Below, in pieces: positions 7,644 to 15,422 of a DNA stretch of 18,116 nt (position 1 is its first letter; the number at the start of each line of letters is the position of its first letter). Made by a program: the position numbers and the translations under genes. Under the pieces are notes generated by a model that was not told the origin of the DNA, ran no database searches, and saw only the letters and a program-made list of their open reading frames with translations. Source of the DNA: Desulfobacteraceae bacterium (GTDB taxonomy: Bacteria; Desulfobacterota; Desulfobacteria; Desulfobacterales; UBA11574); contig JAOUGB010000007.1 of assembly GCA_029857875.1 (NCBI GenBank), positions 1 to 18,116 of the forward strand. Direction: 5' to 3'.

Positions 7644-8180
7644 TTATGTCCGCCCATTTTCTTTCTTTTTCTTCATTTGCCGACGGAGGTCGGACAGATT
7701 GAGGCTCAAGTATATGTGTTGCTGTGGACTTCCGAATCCCATATCCCGAAAAAAATAAAGCGCCGGCAGATTGTCTGCTTCGGTGTCCACCTGCAACATG
7801 CGAACGCCGTTTTCGACCATAAGATCCATAAAACTCTTGAAAAGCTTTTTCGCAATACCTTGTCTCTGGTATTCGTGTTCGACACCCAACCAATGGAGGT
7901 GCCCATACTTCCAAGCAGAGCCGCTTTTACTGATGGTCAATCCCAAGGCAAAACCTATAATCGTATCATCCGTCTCGGCCACCAGACAAAACTCGGGATC
8001 GGTCTGGAACAGGGAAACAACTTCATACTCATCCCAAGTTCGGTAAAGATTGGGTACTATACGGGCCGTGAAGAGTTTTTCACCCAGATGGAATACCCTG
8101 GCGATGTCGTCAATCTTCATCTCACGGATGGTTAAGTTGATTCGTTCCTTTTTTTGATTTAGATTTTCATCGTTTTCCAT
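7644..8180 (-). CDS. GNAT-family N-acetyltransferase
   Basis: A 178-residue acetyl-CoA-dependent N-acetyltransferase. The core acetyl-CoA binding motif is EYQRQGIAKKLF (about 110-121; Q/R-x-x-G-x-A), preceded by HLHWLGVEHE and followed by NLPALYFFRDMGF, the typical C-terminal part of the fold. It resembles RimI-like single-domain GNATs, though the acceptor is unknown. The C-terminus is strongly basic (RRQMKKKKENGRT). It is the first gene of a likely two-gene operon with the M20 hydrolase. An AGGAGG lies upstream of the ATG but at the long distance of about 14 bases. On the minus strand, TATAAT occurs at 8236-8231 as a possible -10 box, with no clearly spaced -35. Confidence 0.88.
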   Translation of the reverse strand: MENDENLNQKKERINLTIREMKIDDIARVFHLGEKLFTARIVPNLYRTWDEYEVVSLFQTDPEFCLVAETDDTIIGFALGLTISKSGSAWKYGHLHWLGVEHEYQRQGIAKKLFKSFMDLMVENGVRMLQVDTEADNLPALYFFRDMGFGSPQQHIYLSLNLSDLRRQMKKKKENGRT

Positions 8181-8290
8181 AAAGGACTAATGGCTCCCTC
8201 CTGTCTTGTAATATCGTTCATATAGAGCTTATTATAATTTGGCAACTCAAGTCAATAACCACCCCTAAAAGGGTCTTCAATAAAAAATTA

Positions 8291-8319
8291 TTCACCGCAA
8301 AGTCGCAAAAATCGCAAAG
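8291..8319. repeat. Short CGCAAAG-type direct repeat array
   Basis: Three near-copies of CGCAAAG/CGCAAAA spaced by two to three bases, introduced by TTCAC. The same kind of word array occurs in spacers of many environmental bacterial genomes, as I recall. The rest of 8181-8422 is non-coding and also holds palindrome copy 3. Confidence 0.5.
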
Positions 8320-8369
8320 TTTTTGGTTTTTCTTTTTTGCTTTTCCTTGTGTGTAAATGGAGTCAAAGA

Positions 8370-8408
8370 TTGAACTGCGAATTGTAGTGGCATCTTATTC
8401 ACAATTGC
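8370..8408. repeat. Dispersed imperfect palindrome, copy 3
   Basis: 39 bases: TTGAACTGCGAATTGTAG, then TGGCATCTTATTCACAATTG. It has the same orientation as copy 1 (1517-1556) and shares its TAGTGGCATCTT core. It ends 14 bases before the stop of the solute-binding protein gene. Confidence 0.7.
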
Positions 8409-8422
8409 TGTGTTTCTTCATT

Positions 8423-9223
8423 TTAAGGTAACTCACCAATCCATGAGCCGCCGGAAAGCCACTTTTCACCCATTTCTTTTAATTGGCCACTACCTTGAAG
8501 AATGTTCATAAAATTCTGTACCCAGTTGATCAACAGCGTATCTTCGGTCATGGCGATGCCCAGTGGTTCAAAGGTAAGGGGCGACCTCCCTGCTATCAGT
8601 CCTTTATCTTGATAGCGGTAAGCCGTCAGTGCACAAAAATAATAATCAGCTACAATGACATCGATCTTACCTTTGAGAAGAAGATCAATTGCCTCTTCGT
8701 AGGAATTGGTAAAGATCAATTTTGCCTTGGATATTAACGTTTCGGCAAATTTCTGACTGGTTGAATTCTTCAGAGCGGCAACAGTAACCTCCGGTGTATC
8801 CAATCCCTTTGCCTGTTGCAAGGCAGCATATTTCTCGGCCACAGCCAGGATTCCCTTTCCAGAAACATAATACGGACCCACGAACGCTACCTTTTGATTA
8901 CGCTTCGGAGTTATGGTCATGCCCGACAGGATCATGTCTACCTGGCCTGCTTCGAGGGCCGGAAGAAGCCTGGCAAATGGCATTGAAACAAATTTTATTT
9001 GAACACCCATTGCTTCAGCCATTGCCCTCGAAATGTCAGCATCCAGTCCGATGATCTCGCCTTTTTTGGTGGTGGCTGTCATCGGCGGCTGTGCACCGCT
9101 TGTGCCAACCACCAACTCTCCTTTTTTCATGATACGATCCAGAGCAGGACCCGCCGAGGCAGCCATAGCAAACATCAAAGACAACACAGATAATAAAGCA
9201 ACGGAAACCAATGTTTTTTTCAT
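8423..9223 (-). CDS. Extracellular solute-binding protein family 3 (amino-acid ABC type)
   Basis: A 266-residue periplasmic binding protein. The ATG at 9223 has GGAG seven bases upstream and opens a clean Sec signal peptide (MKKTLVSVALLSVLSLMFA, cleavage after ASA), so it is preferred to the longer frame from 9247. The mature protein shows the SBP_bac_3 pattern: GELVVGTSGAQPPM, GEIIGLDADISRAMAEAMG, a FARLLPALEAGQVDMILSG segment contacting ligand, then TPKRNQKVAFVGPYY. The hinge, the second lobe (LLLKGKIDVIVADYY) and the C-terminal helix are all present. The ligand is probably a polar amino acid. No permease or ATPase gene is nearby, so it is an orphan binding protein that may feed a transporter elsewhere or act in sensing. 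Confidence 0.9.
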   Translation of the reverse strand: MKKTLVSVALLSVLSLMFAMAASAGPALDRIMKKGELVVGTSGAQPPMTATTKKGEIIGLDADISRAMAEAMGVQIKFVSMPFARLLPALEAGQVDMILSGMTITPKRNQKVAFVGPYYVSGKGILAVAEKYAALQQAKGLDTPEVTVAALKNSTSQKFAETLISKAKLIFTNSYEEAIDLLLKGKIDVIVADYYFCALTAYRYQDKGLIAGRSPLTFEPLGIAMTEDTLLINWVQNFMNILQGSGQLKEMGEKWLSGGSWIGELP

Positions 9224-9247
9224 CGAACTTCTCCTGTTTTGATTCAT

Positions 9248-9382
9248 TTAAAGGTTAATTCCATAAAATGTATGGCCATCCCTCAGATTCTCACGGGTCG
9301 CTATGGCACTCAGGCTGCTGTCGGGCCGTCGACCGGTGGCAGCATAATACGGGTGTTGGCCTTTTTCATCGAAAATTTGTGA
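9248..9382 (-). pseudogene. Possible 3' remnant of a gene upstream of the binding protein
   Basis: A 44-codon open frame with no start codon runs into a TAA 24 bases before the binding-protein ATG. It reads FDEKGQHPYYAATGRR and onward with coding-like codon choice, and a stop bounds it upstream. It also holds an imperfect hairpin near 9316-9344. I do not recognise the protein; it may be a leftover of an operon partner or chance. 9383-9480 shows nothing firm. Confidence 0.25.
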
Positions 9383-9481
9383 TTACAGCCAAGTTATCAT
9401 AAACTTCGGGTGTTCGTAGATGCTGATTTTGTTATATCTAATAACTTTTGGTATGCACCAAGGGCTTCCCGAAGTTCTTCT

Positions 9482-9515
9482 TTTAATCAAGGATCAAGAT
9501 TTGCCCCAATCACTT
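9482..9515. repeat. REP-like dispersed sequence, copy 1
   Basis: TTTAATCAAGGATCAAG is followed by TTTG and, after six bases, by AATCACTT. The same arrangement recurs at 12953-12988. The end overlaps the stop codon of the small basic gene. Its style recalls repeats found next to REP-associated tyrosine transposases; no transposase is present here. Confidence 0.6.
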
Positions 9516-9605
9516 TTTCTTTTCCTGCTTCTCCTTGCGTTTTTCTTTAATGGTTTTTGTCGGCTTCTTTTTCACATCCTTTTTGGTGTCTCTTGACTTT
9601 CCCAT
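9510..9605 (-). CDS. Small very basic protein, 31 residues
   Basis: The protein begins MGKSRDTKKDVKKKPTKTIK and ends EKQEKKK. About half of its residues are Lys or Arg; there is no Cys, His or aromatic residue, so it is probably disordered and likely to contact nucleic acid. AGGAGG six bases before the ATG is a near-perfect ribosome binding site, the best argument that it is real despite its size. Tiny proteins with a similar 'MGKS..KK..KKKP.KT.KEKR' style occur as unnamed hypotheticals in other proteobacterial genomes, as far as I recall. The function is unknown. Its leader contains a perfect 9-bp inverted repeat (9651-9718). Its stop codon lies inside a REP-like sequence. Confidence 0.8.
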   Translation of the reverse strand: MGKSRDTKKDVKKKPTKTIKEKRKEKQEKKK

Positions 9606-9650
9606 TTTTTTCCTCCTGAGTAAAGCATTGACGTATCAGCCCCCAAATTA

Positions 9651-9718
9651 CAAGGGTTTAAGGCGTTCATTTACAGGGTACAAGGAGCAAAGCTGTTGTG
9701 AACCGGTGAAAACCCTTG
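9651..9718. repeat. 9-bp inverted repeat in the leader of the small basic gene
   Basis: CAAGGGTTT (9651-9659) and AAACCCTTG (9710-9718) are perfect inverted copies around a 50-base interior. ATTACAAGG follows or overlaps both arms and GTACAAGG lies between, so the block is also internally repetitive. It begins 46 bases upstream of the ATG at 9605. It could be a leader RNA structure or a recombination-site relic. Confidence 0.5.
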
Positions 9719-9858
9719 ATTACAAGGTAGGTAGATTATCATTGGCTTTCCCAAATGGCAAATAAAATGAAGACCAAAATGAAAAATTTGTGGCTCTTTC
9801 ATGCGAGGATCAAAAAGAGGAGGACAAAAAAATGGACCCAAAATTTGTTCTCTTGATA

Positions 9859-10274
9859 TCAGTTTGACGACGCGTAGAAGAGATACCATTTCCCCTTGAT
9901 CCTGCGATATAGTCTCTTCTCTTCGGGCCCGCAGGACCCGTAATTGCCTCGTCAATGCTCTCGACGCAGGACAGATCTTCTTCACTGTAAGCATATCCCT
10001 TTATACAGCCGCCCGGGCCGAACAAGTCCTGGAACCATACCTCGTACAAAACCAGTTTCGGTTCCGTGGACCGAACTAAGACTCGACTGATCCCGAGTGA
10101 TGATAATAATTTCTGATTCTCCGGATCTGAATCGAGCTTTGAAAACAACTCTTCATTGTTCTCGAAGCCCGTAATCAACTGCTCGTCACTCGGGTAGGGA
10201 GGAGACGAGGAACCGCAGCTCGAAAATATCGAAATCATCAGTAACAGGCTCACTCCGACAACGATTGTTTTCAT
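9859..10274 (-). pseudogene. Lipoprotein of unknown family with a one-base frameshift near its C-terminus
   Basis: The ATG at 10274 has AAAGGA six bases upstream and opens a lipoprotein signal with lipobox IFSSC (Cys20), followed by a Ser-rich linker and about 100 residues with FENNEELFSKLDSD, VLYEVWFQDLFG and IKGYAYSEEDL. At about 9923-9930 (the CGGGCCC run) the frame is lost: as written it continues for 40-odd low-complexity residues to 9810, but one base later the other frame reads PEEKRLYRRIKGKWYLFYAS and ends at a TGA at 9861-9859. That second reading looks like a genuine protein end. A single missing G would join SIDEAITGPAG to it. It is either a frameshift mutation or a sequence error. 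I cannot name the family; an extracytoplasmic, membrane-anchored location is well supported. Confidence 0.75.
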
Positions 10275-10625
10275 GCTTTTTCCTTTATTCGGCATCATGA
10301 TTAAATATGTAGTCATTCACATTATAAACGAATTGAAATTATAATAATTCCCTATAATATCAGACAAATCGGGCAGGTTGAAACCAAATATCCTCATTTC
10401 TGGAAATAATGGCAGATACCAGATATTTTGGTTCACCCAAAATCTTTAAATTTCAGAATATTACCCGAACCTTCTTTGAGCTGGTGATACACAGTTTATA
10501 ATCTCCGTTGTGTTACCTCACTTGCAAACAAACAGTGTCAAAACCTAAATAGTTAATAAGATGGCAACTTCAATTCATAATCCAAGCTTTGACTCTGTTC
10601 CGCACAGAAATTTGATACTGCAATG
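10275..10625. other. AT-rich spacer without gene
   Basis: About 350 bases between the frameshifted lipoprotein and the repeat lipoprotein. There is a loose inverted pair CAAATATC/GATATTTTG near 10387-10433. No ORF with a ribosome binding site and no convincing terminator were seen. Confidence 0.4.
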
Positions 10626-10889
10626 TTATCTTCTTGATGGCAGCGGTGTCGGCCTGGGCGGGCGGCTTGGCGGGCGGCTTGGCGGACGGCTTGGCGGTCT
10701 TGAAGGCGGATGCTGTGGCGGCCGGTAATGCGGTGGCCTGTGGTGATGATAGTTGTGATGATAATATCCCCAGGACGTACCATAGTTAACGCTCACACCG
10801 TAATAGGAGCTGGTTGGAGCACAGGCTGTTATCAGCGCAAACACGAGACCCATAATACAAGCAAATATATTGGTAATATATCGTCTCAT
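10626..10889 (-). CDS. Short lipoprotein with His-rich and PPSR repeat region
   Basis: 87 residues. A lipoprotein signal ends in LITAC (Cys23). The mature part has a Tyr/His-rich segment (YYHHNYHHHRPPHY) and then four perfect PPSR repeats (residues 61-76, 12-base DNA repeat at 10662-10709), ending PTPLPSRR. The histidines could bind metal; the Pro/Arg tail is extended and cationic and might reach the outer membrane or peptidoglycan. Both are inference. The start lies five bases after the stop of the VOC lipoprotein gene, whose last codons supply the GGGAGA ribosome binding site, so the two genes form an operon. Low-complexity tails of this type vary in copy number. No known family is recognised. 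Confidence 0.75.
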   Translation of the reverse strand: MRRYITNIFACIMGLVFALITACAPTSSYYGVSVNYGTSWGYYHHNYHHHRPPHYRPPQHPPSRPPSRPPSRPPSRPPRPTPLPSRR

Positions 10890-10894
10890 TGCGA

Positions 10895-11821
10895 TTATTC
10901 TCCCATGGATGACGCGCCAGGCAGTTGTTGTAGACCAAATACAGCCCCATTTGGATCTGAAATGATTGCAACCATTCCTTCTCGAACCCTTTTATCAGGC
11001 TCAATCAACAGGATACCTCCCAATTGTTTGGCTTTATCAGAAATGGCCATAACGTCCTCAACTGCAATATACGGAACCCAATTCGGTTTAACATCGTCCA
11101 CGGGTATCTTAACCATTCCCGCCAGCGGCTGTCCATCTTTGACCAGTAAGCAGTATTTTGAGTCGCTTTTGACATCCACCAATTTTTGTTCGTAACCAAC
11201 CAGTAAATGATAAAACTTCAGCGCGGAATCCATATGCGAAGTCCATAATTCACTTCCCATCCATAAGTTCTCCATCACTCCTTTGTCCGGTGGATCACCA
11301 CCCAATACAGTTATCATGGCAAACACCGCACCCTGCGGATCTTTTACCACAGCGACACGCCCCCTGTTTGGCAACTCTTTTGGTCGCATATAAATAATTC
11401 CATTGTTTTGTTCCACAAGCTTCGTTGATCGATCCACATCCTCCACCGACACATAGCTAAGCCACTTGGACTTGCGAGCCTTATTTTTTTTCCGGTTTAT
11501 CTGAATAGCATTCGCAATTGGGATCCCTTCCCGAATGATCGTATTGACTAACTTTCTCCCGGATTCAGCAGGGTAAAAAGACCAGCCAAATAATTCTTCA
11601 TAAAAATGGCTGGCGATTTGCAAATCATGCGTGAACAAATCAAACCATACAAATTTTCCAACAAGGCGCAGATTTGTGGGCTCCGGAGTTAACCTTGGTA
11701 CGACAACTTGCTGCTTTGAACAGGCACTAACTCCCATCATCATGAAAAATACCATGACAAATACCCAACAAAACTTAGTTTTACTGAACAATGCGCTGCT
11801 ATTCTTATTAGTGATCAGCAT
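10895..11821 (-). CDS. Double VOC-domain (glyoxalase/bleomycin-resistance fold) lipoprotein
   Basis: 308 residues. The N-terminal signal ends in a GVSAC lipobox (Cys34), placing the protein outside the cytoplasmic membrane. Two VOC repeats follow: the first from KFVWFDLFTHDLQIASHFYEE (about 55) to DPQGAVFAMI, the second from LWTSHMDSALKFYHLLVGYE (about 190) to SDPNGAVFGLQQLPG (about 300). The paired 'DPxGAVF' ends are diagnostic. VOC proteins bind a metal and act as lyases, dioxygenases or drug-binding proteins; I cannot assign a substrate, and most members are cytoplasmic, so the lipoprotein anchor is unusual. GGAG eight bases before the ATG supports the start. It is the first gene of an operon with the PPSR lipoprotein. 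Confidence 0.88.
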   Translation of the reverse strand: MLITNKNSSALFSKTKFCWVFVMVFFMMMGVSACSKQQVVVPRLTPEPTNLRLVGKFVWFDLFTHDLQIASHFYEELFGWSFYPAESGRKLVNTIIREGIPIANAIQINRKKNKARKSKWLSYVSVEDVDRSTKLVEQNNGIIYMRPKELPNRGRVAVVKDPQGAVFAMITVLGGDPPDKGVMENLWMGSELWTSHMDSALKFYHLLVGYEQKLVDVKSDSKYCLLVKDGQPLAGMVKIPVDDVKPNWVPYIAVEDVMAISDKAKQLGGILLIEPDKRVREGMVAIISDPNGAVFGLQQLPGASSMGE

Positions 11822-11960
11822 GTCAATAACTCCGTATCTATTGTAAGTTGAGCGTTATTTCGCAAAATCGTATGCACGTGTATTATGGTTTATCAAAGCA
11901 ACTTTAACACGGTAAAGTCATCTATTCACGTTTTTAGAATATTCGGATGGATGGTATTAA

Positions 11961-12815
11961 TCAGAAACTTCTCAGAAACTTTTCTGCTTCTGATTCCAAA
12001 TCATAAACATCCGCCATAATTGAAATAAAATTGCCTGAAGACAACTCAAGGGTCTTCTCAGCTACTTCTTTTATCCTGTTTTTACAGGATTCGTTTAATC
12101 CACCTGCCGACAACGTTGCAAGAAGATTTCCTAAGGCGATTACTGTCTGAAAATCTGATCCTTGCTTAGATATATGGATTAGATTATGATATCTACATGC
12201 ATCCTCGATTTTGCCAGGCAGTCTCCAATGATGACATAGCAGAGAGCCTATGTAAGAACTGGTAGGTAGTTTATAATGTTCTTCTGCTTCTGAGAATAAA
12301 CAACCATCTTGTTCACAATACCGTTTGAGCTCCTTGTAATGCTCAGGGAAAAATTTAATATATACCAACTTACCAATATCATGGAGTATGGATGCTGTCC
12401 ATAACTCTTCAGGATCTAAGTAACTATAAAATCTCTTAGCCAAATACTTCGTGGTTAGAGCTGTAAAGAAAGAGTGGTACCAATAGTTATTAAGCTCTTT
12501 CTTTTCTTTGATTCCTATTGCATTAACAACACCGACAGAAATCACAATCCGTTGAATAACACTAAATCCTAAATATGCAACAGCATACTTCACATTTGAA
12601 GTAGTTTTGGGAAGTGAGTAATATGCACTGTTAACAACCGCTAATACTTGGGCAACCAGCGCTGGGTCTCCGGATATGATCTGTGCTATCTTTGTGCTGT
12701 CTGTTGCTTCGTCTTGCATCATTCCCTGAATACGTATCACTGCTTCAGGCAGTGAAGGTAGGCTGCAATGCTCACGAAGAAATGTTTTTGGGTCGATCTC
12801 TATTGGTTTTAACAT
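11961..12815 (-). CDS. HDOD domain signalling protein
   Basis: 284 residues, nearly all one HDOD domain, a relative of the HD phosphohydrolase fold that usually lacks enzymatic activity and acts as a scaffold in bacterial signalling. Visible segments are LPSLPEAVIRIQ, the helix run ISGDPALVAQVLAVVNSAYY, AVAYLGFSVIQRIV and ILHDIGKLVYIKFFPEHY, where an HD pair is retained. GGAGGAGG lies almost directly before the ATG at 12815. The gene lies 171 bases downstream of the PAS hybrid kinase on the same strand, so the two may be functionally linked, as HDOD proteins often accompany two-component genes. No output domain is attached. Confidence 0.92.
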   Translation of the reverse strand: MLKPIEIDPKTFLREHCSLPSLPEAVIRIQGMMQDEATDSTKIAQIISGDPALVAQVLAVVNSAYYSLPKTTSNVKYAVAYLGFSVIQRIVISVGVVNAIGIKEKKELNNYWYHSFFTALTTKYLAKRFYSYLDPEELWTASILHDIGKLVYIKFFPEHYKELKRYCEQDGCLFSEAEEHYKLPTSSYIGSLLCHHWRLPGKIEDACRYHNLIHISKQGSDFQTVIALGNLLATLSAGGLNESCKNRIKEVAEKTLELSSGNFISIMADVYDLESEAEKFLRSF

Positions 12816-12952
12816 GCCTCCTCCATTCTGTATATCATTGTTAAGGGGAGCACTCAGCTAACACTTTTATATTAATATTTCACCCTCAATTTTCCCGGCT
12901 TGCTCTATTTTGGTAAGGTAAAGACCGAAATCAAAGTTGTACAGCTTGCCAA

Positions 12953-12988
12953 TTTAATCAAGGATCAAGGTTTGATATTCAATCACTT
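12953..12988. repeat. REP-like dispersed sequence, copy 2
   Basis: TTTAATCAAGGATCAAG followed by GTTTG and, after six bases, AATCACTT, as in copy 1 at 9482-9515. It touches the stop codon of the hybrid kinase. Both copies thus sit at the 3' end of a gene in the same orientation. Confidence 0.6.
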
Positions 12989-15340
12989 AAAATTGTTGGT
13001 CTAAAATTTTTCTTATTTCCAATGACAGAATTTTATCATCGAATGGTTTCTGAATAAATCCATCACAACCACTAGATAATATCTTGCCTGCCTGGCCATC
13101 GATGCTATACCCACTTGAAAGAAGAACCTTTATGTCAGGATTGACAGCTCTAAGCTTGTCATAGGTATCTCCACCACCCATCTCCGGCATGACCATGTCC
13201 AAGATGACCATATCGATCTTTTTTTGATTAATTCTGTAAATTTCTATAGCCTCTTTTCCGCTCTTTGCAGTTAGAACCTCATAACCTAATTTTTCTAAAA
13301 CATCGCGGCCAACATCTATTATCATTTCCTCATCATCCACGAGCAGAACTGTCTCTGTACCCTTTAATATTTCTTTTTGTAGCATCTTTTCTTTAACTAT
13401 CTTTTTTTCAGATGCCGGCAGGAAAATGTTAAAAGTCGCCCCTTCACCTTCTCTACTGTATACATTGATAATGCCTCCATGACTTTTTATAATTCCATAA
13501 GCCGAAGCAAGCCCCAACCCCGTACCCCTACTCACCTCTTTTGTGGTAAAAAACGGATCAAATATTCTATGTTGAATGGTTTCATCAATACCAATACCGG
13601 TATCTGTGACAGAAATTTTTACATACCTGCCAGATTTCACTCCATATGGTTTAACATCGTTATCATTTAAAATAACATTTTCTGTTTGAAGATACAGCTC
13701 TCCAGTTCCGGACATGGCCTGCCAGGCATTAACATAGAGGTTTAAAATCACCTGTTCAATCTGAGACTGGTCTACTTCTACGGTCCAGATATCCGCTTGA
13801 CTTTTTTTGTGTATGGTAATCTCTTTTTTAGTTCTGCCAAACATGTCTGAGCTTTTATTGATAATTTCGTTCATGTCAGTCGGCTTGACTTCATATTTTC
13901 CACTTCTGGCAAAGCCCAGAAGTTGTTTGGTAAGATTTGCCGCATTCTTTATATAATCCTCTATTCTATTGAGGTATTCAAAATTGTGGTGATTAGAATC
14001 AATATCAAAAGATAATAGTGACGTGCATCCTTGAATGCCCATTAACAGATTATTAAAATCGTGAGCAATGCCTCCGGCCAGTGTGCCAACGGCCTCCATC
14101 TTCACGGCTTGTTGAAGTTGATTTTCCAGCTCTTTCTGTTCACTGATATCTCTTAAATTTATGACACTGCCCATGGGGTCTCCATCCTCGCTCATATAAA
14201 TGGCTCCGCTTATGCTCACAGGAATAATGCTTCCTTCTTTTGTGTAACGGCGAGTTTCAATGCCCGAAAAATTTTCTCCGGATAACACTTTATTGATCAT
14301 CATTTCGGTTTCCGGCCAAGCATCCGTTGGCACAAAAACATCCATTGACTTGCCAAAACATTCCTCTAATGTCCATCCAAAAACATTTGTGAAGGCTATA
14401 TTAAAGTAGGTTACTTTACCCTCCATATCGTAAACGACAACAGGGTCAGGATTTGCTTCCAGGACTATACGATATTTTTCTTCACTTTGTTTCAAGGCAT
14501 CCTCAATGCGCTTACGTTCAGTGATATCCCTTGCAACTGAAATCATGGCAACAACTTTTCCTTCACGAATTAAAGGGGCGGCACTAACTTCACCGAACTT
14601 CTTCGTTCCGTCCCTGGAAATAAACTCGTATTGAGACAGAGGAATCCGTTCTCCTGCAAGGACTTTCATCGTGTCAGAGAAAGCTTTTTCCAATGAATCC
14701 GGGTCAAGGACATCCAAATCCTGTATGTGCTTTCCGATCATTTCCTCGGGTTTGTATCCCAGTATCCTTTCTACAGAAGGAGATATATTTATAATCTTAA
14801 AATCAGGATTTGTTGAAAATATAACGTCAGATATATTTTCAAAGTATAGGCGGTGTCGTTCCTCACTCTGCTGCAACGCTTTTTCTGCCTGTTTACGTTC
14901 GGTTATATCCCGAAAACTCCATACACGTCCAGCAATTTTATCCTGTCGCATCAACGGACAAGAATAGCGTTCTAAAATCTGTCCGTTTTTAAAGAAGATC
15001 GTATCAAAATCTTCATCTGCTGAATTGTATAGTTCCTGAACTTTTGAGAGAAACGCCTCAGGATATAACAACTGATCTAAAACATACCTGAGCAAGTTCT
15101 TATCATCCCTGGTTTCGATGAGTTCATTTGGAATATTCCATATCTGTGCAAATCGTTCGTTAACAAGACTGACTTTTCCATTTTTATCAACGACATTCCA
15201 TCTACAGCTGATTCTATCGTTGCTTTTAGAAGTTCCTCGCTTTCCCGAAGTGCACTTTCAAGAGAACTTTGTTCAAGTAACTCTTTTTTAATTTTTTTAA
15301 TCCTTTGTTCCAATTCTTCGTAGGATGGTTTTTTTGCCAT
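12987..15340 (-). pseudogene. PAS-PAS-PAS hybrid sensor histidine kinase with receiver domain, one-base frameshift in PAS1
   Basis: The intended product is about 784 residues. It starts at the ATG at 15340 (GGGGGA seven bases upstream) with MAKKPSYEELEQRIKKIKKE, a coiled-coil opening, then three PAS domains ending RDITERK, RDITERK and RDISEQK. Next come a histidine kinase core with TLAGGIAHDFNNLL (phospho-acceptor His near residue 427), NLYVNAWQAM, DTGIGI and GTGLGLASAYG ATP-binding boxes, and a C-terminal receiver (LLVDDEE, ILDMVMPEMGG with phospho-acceptor Asp, QKPF). The frame breaks at about 15192-15195: ESAVDGM in one frame should continue VVDKNGKVSLVNERFAQIWN in the next, as if ATTG had lost one T. 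As written, the kinase would lack most of PAS1. There is no membrane segment, so it should be a soluble sensor. Either a recent mutation or a sequence error. Confidence 0.9.
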
Positions 15341-15422
15341 CAGAAAGTCCCCCACATGAAAAACAAATAAAAGGATTTGGCTTTACTGGAAATAATCCGT
15401 CTATGTTGAACCTTTGAACTGT

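Noticed and set aside
7395..8135. 246-codon plus-strand ORF across the M20 and GNAT genes
   Set aside because: Antisense to two genes with complete catalytic motifs; its own sequence matches no fold.
8281..8319. CRISPR-like array from the CGCAAAG words
   Set aside because: The repeats are 7 bases with 2-3 base gaps, far too short for CRISPR repeats and spacers.
9224..9247. Longer start for the solute-binding protein
   Set aside because: The ATG at 9223 has GGAG at proper spacing and begins a clean signal peptide.
9832..9867. Plus-strand 11-codon ORF after a strong AGGAGG
   Set aside because: Very short and antisense to the end of the repaired lipoprotein gene; only the ribosome-site match supports it.
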